A DNA stretch of 64,000 nt from Kumtagia sp963820075 (GCA_963820075.1 CAWFYS010000008.1:172594-236593); one strand, 5' to 3'; counted from the first letter of the stretch, positions 25,767-34,814 are shown. Program-made: numbers and translations. The notes: a model not told the origin generated them from the letters alone.

Positions 25767-26393
25767 TCAGTCCATGGCGAAACAGTAGAACAGGCCGTCG
25801 CCACCCGTGCCTCTCAGCGCCTCCTGACTGCATCCGCCACGTGTCGGATGAGAGGAGTTCCAGGATTTTGCCGGAGGCGAATCGTCGAGGCCCATACGGT
25901 CGTGATGGCCGACCATCGCCGCGCCGTCCGTGCCGTCCAGCGTCCAGTCGCCGCAAGTCTGTTCGGCCTTGGTGCCGTCCGGCATGGTTCCGGTCAATAT
26001 ATCGTGGCGGTTCGGCTGGTCGCCGCGCCCGTTTACCGATCCGCCCTTTTCGTCGAGCCCGGTCTGCTTGGTAATGCCGTTGGAATCGCCGTGGAGCGAA
26101 GCCACGTCGTCGGCGATCTTCTCACCCTTCGCGTTATGCCAGGGGCCCGCGCCGATGCGGTCCCTGGCGTCGGCTTCGCTTGTCGAGAGGTAGGCGCGCC
26201 AGGTCTTGCCCGTCACGCCGGCAGCCTCGGCGAGACTGGCGCAATGGGCGTCGGCGCCCGCCAGTCCGCCCAGATTGGCGCCGTTGCCGGTCCCCACGCT
26301 CGTAACGAAGAAGCTCATCGTCACCTCCTGAGAGCTTGCCGCAACGATACCGGCCGCCAGCAGGGACGCCGACAAAAACAGGATTCGCTTCAT
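25767..26393 (-). CDS. Exported lectin-like (C-type-lectin fold) protein
   Basis: 208 residues. A Sec signal peptide (KRILFLSASLLAAGIVAASS) is followed by a domain with SVGTGNGANLGGLAGADAHC and TWRAYLST, resembling the bacterial DUF1554/lectin-like fold in which Cys residues pair. The C-terminal half has GCSQEALRGTGGDGLFYCFA. GGAGGAGG precedes the ATG. These proteins occur in rhizobia as small secreted or periplasmic proteins and are often labelled lectins, but sugar binding has not been shown for this subgroup. It stands alone. Confidence 0.75.
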   Translation of the reverse strand: MKRILFLSASLLAAGIVAASSQEVTMSFFVTSVGTGNGANLGGLAGADAHCASLAEAAGVTGKTWRAYLSTSEADARDRIGAGPWHNAKGEKIADDVASLHGDSNGITKQTGLDEKGGSVNGRGDQPNRHDILTGTMPDGTKAEQTCGDWTLDGTDGAAMVGHHDRMGLDDSPPAKSWNSSHPTRGGCSQEALRGTGGDGLFYCFAMD

Positions 26394-26492
26394 GCCTTCC
26401 TCCTCCATTCTTCAGATTGGCGACAATCGCACGCCGGCGCACGCGCGCGGGTCGACAGCGCGTGCAATCCTACAACGATGTTAGAGCGAGAA

Positions 26493-27239
26493 TTATTCCG
26501 GATCGCGGTATGCGACGAAACGGTCGTGTCTGGCCTGATAGATGAGGCCCGTTTGCGTGAGAGCAGGGCTGGCGAGCGGAAGCATCTTCCCGGCGACATC
26601 GGAAGGATGCGGGAGCGTCTTCGCGTCCTCGCCCGGCATTGCCTGCGCCCGCATGGCCGTGCGGGTCGCGCCCGGATCGAAGGCGTTGACGCGCAGCTTC
26701 ATGTTCACCGTCTCGTTCGCCCAGGAGCGCGTGAGCGTCTCGACCGCCGCCTTCGAGGCTGCGTAGGGTCCCCAGAAAGCGCGGGCGGAATGGGCGGCGT
26801 TGGAGGACACGACGATGGCGCGGCCGGCGTCCGACTTCCTGAGCAGCGGATCGACCGAACGGATCAGCCGCCAGGTCGAAGTCACGTTGATCGTCATGAC
26901 CTTCTCGAAGGTCTTCGCCTCGACATGGCCGATCGGCGAGATGGTTCCCAGCACACCGGCATTGGCGACGAGGATGTCGAGCTTGCCCCAGCGCTCGTTG
27001 ATGGCGCCGCCCAGCCGGTCGATGCCGGGCATGTCGGCAAGGTCGAGCGGCACCAGTGTCGCCTGGGCCCCCGCCGCCTTGATTTCGTCGTCCAGTTCTT
27101 CCAGCCCGCCCACGGTGCGGGCGACCGCGATCACATGCGCGCCCGCGGCGGCGAGGTGTTTTGCGGCGAAATAGCCGATGCCGCGAGAGGCGCCGGTGAC
27201 GAGCGCGATGCGGCCGGAGAAATCGAAGGGAGAGGTCAT
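26493..27239 (-). CDS. Short-chain dehydrogenase/reductase (SDR)
   Basis: 248 residues of classical SDR type. The NAD(P) motif TGASRGIGYFAA is near the start, NAGV is present, and the catalytic set is Ser in VVSSNAA, and Tyr/Lys in GPYAASKAAV. An upstream TTG would add four residues. It is immediately downstream of purF on the same strand (90-base gap), a pairing that I believe is common in Mesorhizobium relatives, although no purine-related role is known. Substrate unpredicted. Confidence 0.9.
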   Translation of the reverse strand: MTSPFDFSGRIALVTGASRGIGYFAAKHLAAAGAHVIAVARTVGGLEELDDEIKAAGAQATLVPLDLADMPGIDRLGGAINERWGKLDILVANAGVLGTISPIGHVEAKTFEKVMTINVTSTWRLIRSVDPLLRKSDAGRAIVVSSNAAHSARAFWGPYAASKAAVETLTRSWANETVNMKLRVNAFDPGATRTAMRAQAMPGEDAKTLPHPSDVAGKMLPLASPALTQTGLIYQARHDRFVAYRDPE

Positions 27240-27329
27240 GCCGCAATCCAATGTCTCAAAGCAAATGCACCCGCCTCAAGCTGCCGGCCCGAAGGGCTGC
27301 CGAAGAATGACGCTGAACCGGAAGCCAGC

Positions 27330-28799
27330 CTACTGCCCGCCGGTCGCCAGCAGCGACAGCGTCCGCACATTGTCGGCGCCGTCGAAATCGGTGAGCCGCG
27401 TCGGATATTCAGTCGAGAAGCAGGCGTCGCAGAACTGCGGCTGCTCGGCGTTGCGGCCCTCCTCGCCGACCGCGCGATAGAGCCCGTCGAGCGACAAAAA
27501 GCCGAGCGAATCGACCCGGATGAAGCCCGCCATCTCTTCGACCGACATGCGCGAGGCGAGCAGCTTCGCCTTTTCCGGCGTGTCGACGCCGTAGAAGCAG
27601 GAAGCACGCGTCGGCGGCGAGGCGATGCGCATATGCACTTCCCTCGCCCCGGCATCGCGCACCATCTGGACGATCTTCTGGCTGGTCGTGCCGCGCACGA
27701 TCGAATCGTCGACCAGCACGACACGCTTGCCCTCGATGATGCGGCGATTGGCGTTGTGCTTGAGCCGTACGCCCATGTGGCGGATGGAATCGCCGGGCGA
27801 GATGAAGGTGCGCCCGACATAATGGTTGCGGATGATGCCGAGTTCGAAGGGAATGCCGGCCGCCTGGCTGAAGCCTATCGCCGCCGGCGTGCCGGAATCG
27901 GGCACCGGCACGACGATGTCGGCCTCGACCGGACACTCGACGGCCAGTTCCGCGCCGATGCGCTTCCTCACGTCGTAGACATTGCGGCCCTCGACGGAGG
28001 AGTCCGGCCGGGCGAAATAGACATATTCGAACACGCAGAACCGCGACTTCTGCGGCTCGAAGGGAAACAGGCTCTCGATGCCCTTGGGGGTGACGATCAC
28101 CATCTCGCCGGGTTTCAGGTCGCGCACGAAACGGGCGCCGATAATGTCGAGCGCACAGGTCTCGGAAGCGAGAATCCAGGACCCGTCCAGATCGCCCAGC
28201 ACCAGCGGGCGGATGCCGAGCGGATCGCGGCAGCCGATCATCTTCTTGGACGTCAGCGCCACCAGCGAGAAGGCGCCTTCCAACTGCCGGATGGCCTCGA
28301 TGAAGCGCGAGTTGATGTCGCGCTCCTTGCTGGTCGCCACCAGATGCAGGATCGTTTCGGTGTCGGACGTCGAGGAAAAGATCGCGCCCTGCTTCTGCAG
28401 GGACCGCTGCACGGTCATCGCATTGGTGATGTTGCCGTTGTGAGCAATGGCCAGGCCGCCCTCGGACAATTCGGCGAAAAACGGCTGCACGTTGCGCAGC
28501 CCCGCGCCGCCGGTGGTTGCGTAGCGCGTGTGGCCGATGGCGCGTGTTCCGGGCAGCCGGTCGATCACCGACTGCTTGGTGAAGGTGTCGCCAATCAGGC
28601 CGACATGGCGCTCGACATGGAACTGGCTGCCGTCATAGGAAACGATGCCGGCCGCTTCCTGGCCGCGATGCTGCAGCGCATGCAGCCCGAGCGTGACGAT
28701 GGCCGCGGCGTCCTGCCGTCCCAATATGCCGAACACGCCGCATTCGTCGTGGAAATGGTCGTCAGCCTCGGCGGAGAGGTATTTTTCTGCGTCAGCCAT
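27330..28799 (-). CDS. purF: Amidophosphoribosyltransferase
   Basis: 489 residues. PurF commits PRPP to purine synthesis by transferring ammonia from glutamine to make phosphoribosylamine. An N-terminal propeptide of 19 residues ends at the catalytic Cys20 in ECGVFG, as in self-processed PurF. The glutaminase domain has HTRYATTGG and HNGNITN. The phosphoribosyltransferase domain has VVLVDDSIVRGTTS for PRPP binding. Iron-sulfur-type spacing may be present in the C-terminal CFYGVDTP and FCDACFS segments. Alternative starts 11 or more codons upstream are possible. A large inverted repeat and the leu leader lie upstream. Confidence 0.95.
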   Translation of the reverse strand: MADAEKYLSAEADDHFHDECGVFGILGRQDAAAIVTLGLHALQHRGQEAAGIVSYDGSQFHVERHVGLIGDTFTKQSVIDRLPGTRAIGHTRYATTGGAGLRNVQPFFAELSEGGLAIAHNGNITNAMTVQRSLQKQGAIFSSTSDTETILHLVATSKERDINSRFIEAIRQLEGAFSLVALTSKKMIGCRDPLGIRPLVLGDLDGSWILASETCALDIIGARFVRDLKPGEMVIVTPKGIESLFPFEPQKSRFCVFEYVYFARPDSSVEGRNVYDVRKRIGAELAVECPVEADIVVPVPDSGTPAAIGFSQAAGIPFELGIIRNHYVGRTFISPGDSIRHMGVRLKHNANRRIIEGKRVVLVDDSIVRGTTSQKIVQMVRDAGAREVHMRIASPPTRASCFYGVDTPEKAKLLASRMSVEEMAGFIRVDSLGFLSLDGLYRAVGEEGRNAEQPQFCDACFSTEYPTRLTDFDGADNVRTLSLLATGGQ

Positions 28800-28874
28800 C
28801 GGGTGCGCTACCCAGTGTTGTAAAACCGTCATATAGGCAATGGCGCCCGCAATGCCAATGGCAAAAGGCGGCTG

Positions 28875-29003
28875 TGTCGTAAGCACATGAGTTGTCCGGC
28901 CCTGTAGCCACGCCGTCCGTCCCATTCCCGGCCTCCATCAGCTGGGCATGAAACCGGACAACTCGCGTGCTACCTAACCCGGACAACTCATGTGCTTACG
29001 ACA
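28875..29003. repeat. 25-bp perfect inverted repeat with a third partial copy
   Basis: 28875-28899 and 28979-29003 are perfect inverted repeats (core TCGTAAGCACATGAGTTGTC). A further partial copy of the right arm, CCGGACAACTCGCGTGCT, lies at 28954-28971 in the same orientation. Multiple end repeats of this kind resemble insertion-sequence ends, for example IS21-type, brought together by internal deletion. No transposase is left. The element separates purF from the leu leader and may carry or disrupt their promoters. Confidence 0.6.
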
Positions 29004-29055
29004 GTGCGCCGACAGCCCCTTGCCTCGGCTCCGCCGCTCCTGTATCAGGACGCCC

Positions 29056-29175
29056 ATGAAAACGTCCGCGGATAGTGCAACCCATCGTTCCGGCGCCTTT
29101 GCGTCGGCGAGCTTGCGCGCCCTGGCCTCCGCGATTCTGCTTCTCGGTCTTATCGGCGACCGCCGGGCCCGCTGA
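29056..29175 (+). CDS. Putative leucine-biosynthesis leader peptide
   Basis: 39-codon frame with an AGGA site 7 bases before ATG, upstream of leuA on the same strand. Near its end are seven consecutive codons Ile-Leu-Leu-Leu-Gly-Leu-Ile (ATT CTG CTT CTC GGT CTT ATC), the regulated amino acid and a related branched chain. The stop codon lies in the loop of a strong downstream hairpin. This is the design of a transcription-attenuation leader, in which ribosome stalling at Leu codons would favour leuA expression when leucyl-tRNA is scarce. Not a stable protein. Confidence 0.65.
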   Translation: MKTSADSATHRSGAFASASLRALASAILLLGLIGDRRAR

Positions 29176-29192
29176 AGGAGCACCCGGCGGTC
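29158..29192 (+). promoter_or_regulatory. Attenuator-like stem-loop of the leu leader
   Basis: GACCGCCGGG (29158-29167) pairs perfectly with CCCGGCGGTC (29183-29192) around a 15-base loop containing the leader stop codon. GC-rich segments downstream (GGGCCGCCC, GCGGCGCCGC) could form competing stems. A clear U-tract after the final hairpin is not seen, so control could be by Rho or translation rather than classical intrinsic termination. Confidence 0.5.
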
Positions 29193-29302
29193 GTTGGGCC
29201 GCCCGCGGCGCCGCCGCTCCTTGCCATTCGCTATTTCAGCCAGCAACGATCGAGCATCCGGGCGCATCCCAAGTTCGCGCAAGAGGTGCGGAGACAGCCA
29301 AA

Positions 29303-31009
29303 ATGAACGAGACCACACGAATCCGTGCCAGCCATGGCATGCCGCAATCCGCCATCAAATATGAGCCGTATCCGCTGGTCGACCTGCCCGACCGCACATG
29401 GCCGTCGAAGCGTATCGAAAAGGCGCCGATCTGGTGCTCGGTCGATCTCAGGGACGGCAATCAGGCGTTGGTCGATCCGATGGGCCACGAGCGCAAGGCG
29501 CGCATGTTGGCGTTGCTGCTCGATATGGGCTTCAAGGAAATCGAGCTCGGCTTTCCGTCGGCATCGCAAACCGATTTCGACTTTGCCCGCTGGTGCATCG
29601 AGCAAGGCAATGTGCCGGACGATGTCGACCTTCAAGTGCTCGTGCAGTGCCGGCCAGAACTGATCGCCCGCACTTTCGAGGCGCTCGAAGGCGCGAACAG
29701 CCCGATCGTGCATTTCTACAATTCCACCAGCGAGTTGCAGCGGCGCGTCGTCTTCGGCAAGGACGTGGCCGGCATCAAGCAGATCGCCACCGACGCCGCC
29801 AAGATGATCACCGACATGGCGGCGAAGGCCGGCGGCGGCTACCGTTTCCAATATTCGCCGGAGAGCTTTACCGGCACCGAACTCGAAGTCGCGCTGGAGA
29901 TCTGCAACGCGGTCGCCGAGATCGTGAAGCCGACAGCGGATAACAGGCTGATCCTCAACCTGCCGTCGACGGTCGAAATGTCGACACCCAACATCTATGC
30001 CGACCGCATCGAGTGGATGTGCCGCAACCTCGACAATCGCGACAAGCTGATCATCTCGCTGCACCCTCACAACGACCGCGGAACCGGCGTCGCCACCACC
30101 GAACTCGGGCTGATGGCTGGCGCCGACCGCGTCGAAGGCACGCTGTTCGGCAATGGCGAGCGCACCGGCAATGTCGATATCGTCACGCTGGCGCTCAACA
30201 TGTACACGCAGGGCGTCGATCCGATGCTCGACTGCTCCGACATCAACCGGATGAAGGACGTCTATGAATATTCCAACCAGCTCAGGATAGCGGAGCGGCA
30301 TCCCTATGTCGGCGAACTGGTCTACACGGCCTTTTCCGGCTCGCACCAGGACGCCATCAACAAGGGCATGAAGGCGCTGAAGACGGCCAACAAGCCGCAG
30401 TGGGAAGTGCCCTATTTGCCGATCGACCCGCAGGATGTGGGCAGGAGCTACGAGGCGATCATCCGCATCAACTCGCAGTCCGGCAAGGGCGGCATCGCCT
30501 ATGTGCTGCAGGCCGATTACGGGCTCAACCTGCCGCGCAACCTGCAAGTGGAGTTCTCGAAGGATATCCAGGCGATCACCGACGCGGAAGGCAAGGAGCT
30601 TTCGTCGCGGCGGATCTACGAGCGCTTCCGCGAGGTCTATGTCGACCAGCCGGCCGCGCGCCTGAAGTTCCTGGATCACCAGACCTACCCGGACACGCAT
30701 GCGAAAGGCCGGAGGATCGTCGAGGCGGTCATCCTCGACGGCGGCAAGGAAATGACGATCACCGGCGGCGGCAACGGCCCGGTCGACGGTTTCGTCGACG
30801 CCCTTTCGCGGCACATCGGGCTGGACATCTCCGTGCGCGACTATTCCGAGCACTCGATCCAGCACGGCTCCAACGCGGCGGCCATCTCCTATGTGGAAAT
30901 GGAGTATCCCGGCGGCTTCATTTTCGGGGCCGGCATCAGCACCAACATCGTGGGTGCGTCGCTCGAGGCGGTGGTGTCGGCGGTCAACCGCATCATCGAC
31001 AGGCAGTAG
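29303..31009 (+). CDS. leuA: 2-isopropylmalate synthase (long, class 2 form)
   Basis: 568 residues. LeuA condenses acetyl-CoA with 2-ketoisovalerate, the first step of leucine synthesis. The TIM-barrel carries the metal and substrate motifs WCSVDLRDGNQAL and SLHPHNDRGTGVA, plus LFGNGERTGNVD. The C-terminal ~150 residues form the LeuA allosteric (leucine feedback) domain, with NGPVDGFVDALS. The length and the DLPDRTWPSKRI N-terminus mark the class-2 type. ATG at 29303 follows a leader with attenuator-like structure, so regulation by leucyl-tRNA level is likely. Confidence 0.95.
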   Translation: MNETTRIRASHGMPQSAIKYEPYPLVDLPDRTWPSKRIEKAPIWCSVDLRDGNQALVDPMGHERKARMLALLLDMGFKEIELGFPSASQTDFDFARWCIEQGNVPDDVDLQVLVQCRPELIARTFEALEGANSPIVHFYNSTSELQRRVVFGKDVAGIKQIATDAAKMITDMAAKAGGGYRFQYSPESFTGTELEVALEICNAVAEIVKPTADNRLILNLPSTVEMSTPNIYADRIEWMCRNLDNRDKLIISLHPHNDRGTGVATTELGLMAGADRVEGTLFGNGERTGNVDIVTLALNMYTQGVDPMLDCSDINRMKDVYEYSNQLRIAERHPYVGELVYTAFSGSHQDAINKGMKALKTANKPQWEVPYLPIDPQDVGRSYEAIIRINSQSGKGGIAYVLQADYGLNLPRNLQVEFSKDIQAITDAEGKELSSRRIYERFREVYVDQPAARLKFLDHQTYPDTHAKGRRIVEAVILDGGKEMTITGGGNGPVDGFVDALSRHIGLDISVRDYSEHSIQHGSNAAAISYVEMEYPGGFIFGAGISTNIVGASLEAVVSAVNRIIDRQ

Positions 31010-31021
31010 CGAAAAAACAGG

Positions 31022-31054
31022 GCGGGCGACATCGACAGTCGTCCGCATTGTTTT
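31022..31054 (+). terminator. Rho-independent terminator after leuA
   Basis: A 9-bp stem GCGGGCGAC/GTCGTCCGC (one G-T pair) with a 7-base loop is followed by ATTGTTTT. It begins 12 bases after the leuA stop codon. Confidence 0.7.
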
Positions 31055-31173
31055 CCTTCACGATTTCGCAGGCGGTCATCAGTTCCGTGGTGACTTGGCC
31101 GCCATTGCGAAAAGCCTTTGCATTCGACCGCCCGGCGCTGGCTTCGTCGGGCGTTTCTGTTATCAATAGGTTG

Positions 31174-31809
31174 ATGCACCTTCATCAGAAGCCAGATTTG
31201 GCCAGTGAAAGGGCCGACAACCAGATGCCGGCCGATCAGACGCGCACGCTTTCCGACGCGATCCGCGAGGTCAAGAACGCCGCCGCCGACCGCGCGGATG
31301 TCGTCGTGGAACTGCGCGAGGCAACGAGAGTGCGCCTGCAGCTTCTCGCCGCCGATCTGGCGCCGGTGTTCGCCGAGGTCCCCCCCGATTTCGACAGTTT
31401 CGACTTTACGATCTCGTCGGGTCTGCAGCCGAGGCTCTGGATCGACACGGTGAGCCATGTCGCGATGGGGCGCGACCATCGCACCTACCGCTTCGTCAAG
31501 GATACCCGCAACGGCCGCGTGGTGCTTGCCGAGTCGCCGAAAATCGATGTCGTGGCCGACCAGGTTACCCGCTACATCGCCGAGCGCATCGTCGAGCGCG
31601 AGCAGATGATGGAGGGAAATGCCGTCGAGGCGCAAGAACGCGCTTCCGCCGCGCTTCGACCCGCGGCCGGGACGGCAGGACCAGGTGAAGGTCGAAGGGT
31701 GTGGATGAACATCCTCTCCGGCGCCTGGGCATTCATCACGGGCATCGGCTTTGGCCTGGCCATTACGATCGCGCTGTTATGGGACCGGCTCACCGGCGGC
31801 GTCCAATAG
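31174..31809 (+). CDS. Conserved hypothetical protein with C-terminal membrane anchor
   Basis: 211 residues, no named domain recognised. The N-terminal half is acidic and helical (TLSDAIREVKNAAADRADVV), followed by a beta-rich part with QPRLWIDTVSHVAMGRDHRT and EDTRNGR-like repeats, and a single C-terminal membrane helix (WAFITGIGFGLAITIALLW). The architecture suggests a tail-anchored inner-membrane protein facing the cytoplasm. Start ATG at 31174 has AGG close by; an internal ATG at 31225 is an alternative. Convergent with the phosphoesterase gene. Confidence 0.75.
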   Translation: MHLHQKPDLASERADNQMPADQTRTLSDAIREVKNAAADRADVVVELREATRVRLQLLAADLAPVFAEVPPDFDSFDFTISSGLQPRLWIDTVSHVAMGRDHRTYRFVKDTRNGRVVLAESPKIDVVADQVTRYIAERIVEREQMMEGNAVEAQERASAALRPAAGTAGPGEGRRVWMNILSGAWAFITGIGFGLAITIALLWDRLTGGVQ

Positions 31810-31844
31810 GCCCCACCTGCCGAAACCCCGATGCCTGCACGATC

Positions 31845-32780
31845 CTACGAGCTTTCGTACGGCGCCGGCGCCTTTGCCGGCGAACCGAGATTGATCGCGG
31901 CAATCTCCGAGACCCCGGCGTCCGGCTCGGTCAACCCGCGCCGCGAAAGCCGGATCTGCCAGGCTTCGGGGGCGCCGGATATTTCGACGAGATTATATTG
32001 CGCCGGCGCATGATGGCCGCCGAACCCCTGCCCCGCCGCCGCGACGCCGACAACTGGTATCGGCTTGCTGCGTCCGCCGATCCAAAACAGCGTGGGGTCG
32101 TGCGAATGGCCGTGCAGCACCAGTTCGGCGCCGTGCCTGCGAACCGCCTTGTGAAAATTGCCGATCCCGAGCAGCCGCTTGTGCTGCGGCACCGCGGCGC
32201 GCACCGGCGGATGGTGGATCATGATCAGGCGGAAGAGCTTCTGCTTGCCGGTCTCGTCCAGCGCATGCGCCAGCCGCTCCGCCTGTTCCTCGCGCAGGAA
32301 GCCGTTCGCCATGAAGGGAGCGGTGGCGCGGGCCGTCGATACGCCGATCAGCGCCACCTGGTCGCGCACCCGGACATAAGGAAAAGACAGGCGGTCGACC
32401 GACCCGTCATGCCCGTCGCCGCGCATCCACGGCGCCCACAGCCGGCAGGCCTTGTCGAAGGCGCCGGGCACATAGGCGTCATGATTTCCGGGAACGACGG
32501 AGACATCCTCCGGCCTGCCGAGCGTTTCCAGCCACAGCCGCGCAAGCTCCAGTTCCGTATCGAGCGCCAGATTGACGAGGTCGCCGGTGACCGCAAGATG
32601 ATCGGGCTTGTCTGCCCGGATCGCCTCTACGAGCGTGCCCAGCGTGCCTTCGGTCAGGATCCTGCGGCGGCTGCGATGCCAGTTGACGTAGCCCACCACA
32701 CGCTTGGAAGCGAGTTCGCGGTAGGTTACATCGGGAAGCGGTCCCAGATGGATATCGGAAACATGCGCGAGCCTGAGCAT
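31845..32780 (-). CDS. Metallophosphoesterase (cytoplasmic, cyclic-nucleotide phosphodiesterase-like)
   Basis: 311 residues. All calcineurin-type motifs are present: SDIHLGP, VTGDLVNL, PGNHDAYV, MIHHPP and LHGHSHDP, giving a two-metal active site. No signal peptide. The fold resembles class III cyclic-nucleotide phosphodiesterases and Icc/CpdA-like enzymes, but specificity cannot be called. It is divergent from the NUDIX gene, with a 50-base shared promoter region. Confidence 0.88.
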   Translation of the reverse strand: MLRLAHVSDIHLGPLPDVTYRELASKRVVGYVNWHRSRRRILTEGTLGTLVEAIRADKPDHLAVTGDLVNLALDTELELARLWLETLGRPEDVSVVPGNHDAYVPGAFDKACRLWAPWMRGDGHDGSVDRLSFPYVRVRDQVALIGVSTARATAPFMANGFLREEQAERLAHALDETGKQKLFRLIMIHHPPVRAAVPQHKRLLGIGNFHKAVRRHGAELVLHGHSHDPTLFWIGGRSKPIPVVGVAAAGQGFGGHHAPAQYNLVEISGAPEAWQIRLSRRGLTEPDAGVSEIAAINLGSPAKAPAPYESS

Positions 32781-32830
32781 TTGCTTTACTTACGGCACTG
32801 CCCGACTGGTTTCCACCCTCGGTTACGCTG

Positions 32831-33328
32831 ATGGCATCGGAAGACGACGAGGATCGCTTTCGGCAGTCGGGCTGGGCCGGGCTGCGGGGGGCGCTGTTCC
32901 ATAAATACTTTCTGATGCGGCGCGCCATGACGCTGGGGGTGCGCGGGATGATCTACGACCGCGCGGCCGATGCCGTCTTTCTGGTCCGCCACACCTATGT
33001 GCCGGGCTGGCAGTTTCCCGGCGGCGGCGTGGAACTCCACGAGACGATGGAGGAAGCCCTTACGCGGGAATGCGCGGAAGAGGGCAATATCGCTTTCACC
33101 GCCCCCACGCTCAGGTCAATGCACTACAATCGCGGCGCGTCCCGCCGCGATCATGTCGGCTTCTACCTGATCGAACAGTTCTCGCAGCACGCTCCGAAAC
33201 GGCGCGACCTCGAAATCGCCGAAACCGGCTTTTTCCCGCTCGGCGAGCTTCCGAAGGATACGACGCCGGCCACCCACCGCCGTATAGCGGAGGTGGTGAA
33301 GGGAAAGACGATCTCGCCCTATTGGTAG
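32831..33328 (+). CDS. NUDIX hydrolase
   Basis: 165 residues with a NUDIX box GGVELHETMEEALTRECAEE. The catalytic Glu residues are intact, but the usual Gly after the EE pair is shifted or replaced (EEGNI). A hydrophobic FHKYFLMRRAMTLGVRGMIY segment precedes the domain, as in rhizobial NUDIX members of the membrane-proximal type. NUDIX enzymes cleave nucleoside diphosphates linked to another group; the substrate is unknown. No clear ribosome site. Divergent from the phosphoesterase. Confidence 0.85.
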   Translation: MASEDDEDRFRQSGWAGLRGALFHKYFLMRRAMTLGVRGMIYDRAADAVFLVRHTYVPGWQFPGGGVELHETMEEALTRECAEEGNIAFTAPTLRSMHYNRGASRRDHVGFYLIEQFSQHAPKRRDLEIAETGFFPLGELPKDTTPATHRRIAEVVKGKTISPYW

Positions 33329-33516
33329 TGCAAGGCCGGACCAACACCAATGTCCCGTCTTCCGGCTTTTCGCCAGGGCCAGCGGGGACCGTAACCCGCC
33401 GGCTTCCGCTTGAACCCACCCGGGCATCGGCCTCGCCAAGGCTCCCGTCCGATGGCTCCGGAGCGGGGATCTTGGGCGATGATGCGGCGTCGCGCCCACT
33501 CCGGACGAGCAGGCTC
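33329..33516. other. Intergenic gap between convergent NUDIX and glutathionyl-hydroquinone reductase genes
   Basis: No gene, repeat or clear terminator was seen in these 188 bases. Apparent frames here are extensions of shadows of the flanking genes. Confidence 0.4.
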
Positions 33517-34498
33517 TCAGGCAAACCTCGCCCGGTCGTGCGGAGCGGAATAGTCGAGTTCCGGCCCGGCCGGCACGATGCGCGTCGGATTGATGGTTGT
33601 GTGGCTGCCGTAGTAGTGGGCCTTGATGTGGCGCATGTTCACCGTGGCGGCCACGCCCGGCACCTGAAAGAGGTCGCGCAGATAGTTCGACAGGTTCGGA
33701 TAATCGGCGATGCGGCGCAAATTGCACTTGAAGTGGCCGACATAGACCGGGTCGAAACGCACCAGCGTGGTGAACAGCCGCCAGTCGGCCTCGGTGAGGC
33801 GGCCGCCCGCGAGATAACGCTGGCGCGACAGCCGCTGCTCCAGCGTATCGAGCGCGGCGAAGAGTTCGTGGAACGCTTCTTCGTATGCCGCCTGCGAGGT
33901 GGCGAAACCGGCGCGATAGACCCCGTTGTTGATCGCCGGATAGACCAGCGCGTTGACCGCGTCGATCTCGCCGCGCAGCGCCCCGGGATAGAGATCGACC
34001 GAGGCGTCGCCCCATTCGTCGAAGGCCGCGTTGAGCATGCGGATGATTTCGGAGGAACTCGTTGGAGACGATCGTCTGTTCCTTGCGGTCCCAGAGTACG
34101 GGAACGGTCACGCGCCCGCTGTAGGCCGGGTCGGCGCGCGTGTAGATCTGGTGGAGGAAATCCAGTCCGTAGAGGCCGTCCCCGGTCGCGCCCTCCTCGG
34201 CAAGAAAGGTCCAGCCGTCGGCGCCCATGAAATGGTGCACCACGGACACGGAAATGACGGCTTCGAGCTTCTTCAGAACGCGGAAGATCAGCGTGCGGTG
34301 AGCCCACGGGCAGGCGTAGGAGACGTAGAGGTGATAGCGGCCGGGCTCCGCCTTGAAGCCGCGTTTGCGGCCGGGCGCGGGCAGCCCCTCACGCGTGATC
34401 CAGTCGCGCCACAGCGATTCGGGCCGCACGAAGCGGCCGCCGGTCTCCCTGGTCGAGAACCAGACGTCATGCCATTTTCCGTCGACCAGCCGTCCCAT
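33517..34498 (-). pseudogene. Glutathionyl-hydroquinone reductase (Xi-class GST, YqjG/ECM4 type), frameshifted
   Basis: The N-terminal part (34498 to about 34057) has the Xi-class GST active site YHLYVSYACPWAHRTLI with Cys63 and reaches QTIVSNE. The C-terminal part (from about 34055 to 33517) resumes in another frame with MLNAAFDEWGD and runs to the normal end (HYYGSHTTINPTRIVP). One extra base in GAGTTCCTCC near 34056 explains the break; removing it restores a full-length ~326-residue protein. The enzyme reduces glutathionyl-hydroquinones to hydroquinones. As the only lesion, a sequencing insertion is as likely as a real mutation. Confidence 0.82.
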
Positions 34499-34814
34499 GC
34501 GATGCCTCCGCGACTTGACGCGGCTGCTCGATCCAGATGATGGGCCGCAGCGAGCCGCAGCTCAATTTAGGGCGGTTGCGCGCAAAGCGATACCGCGGTT
34601 GCCTGAACAGAGCGTCACCGGCGCGATGATCGCTGTCCGAAAATATTCGGGTACGGCGGATGGACGACCGCCGCAATTGATGATAGCGGCCTCCATCATG
34701 GCAGCTTTCACGCATATCCGGATCGCACGACGAAGAATGGGCGCCCGCGCTTGATGAAGCGTTGAATGGCGAAGCTGCCGCACGCAGCAACCGCTTCCTC
34801 GTATTGCCGACCGG
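34499..34814. other. Intergenic region without recognised gene
   Basis: 316 bases between the divergent glutathionyl-hydroquinone reductase and GNAT genes. Short frames on both strands have no homology or good start signal. The promoters of both flanking genes should lie here, but none was clear by eye. Confidence 0.4.

Noticed and set aside
25638..28823. Very long plus-strand open frame (over 1000 codons) across the lectin-like, SDR and purF genes
   Set aside because: It is antisense to three well-supported minus-strand genes. Its product is low-complexity Arg/Gly/His-rich with no domain, as expected of a GC-rich shadow frame.
29231..31048. 605-codon minus-strand frame opposite leuA
   Set aside because: leuA on the plus strand has full active-site motifs and a proper start; the antisense product has no recognisable domain.
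33116..33516. Extension of the glutathionyl-hydroquinone reductase frame downstream to a 460-codon product
   Set aside because: After the frameshift at about 34056 this frame is nonsense; the true C-terminus is in the other frame and stops at 33517.
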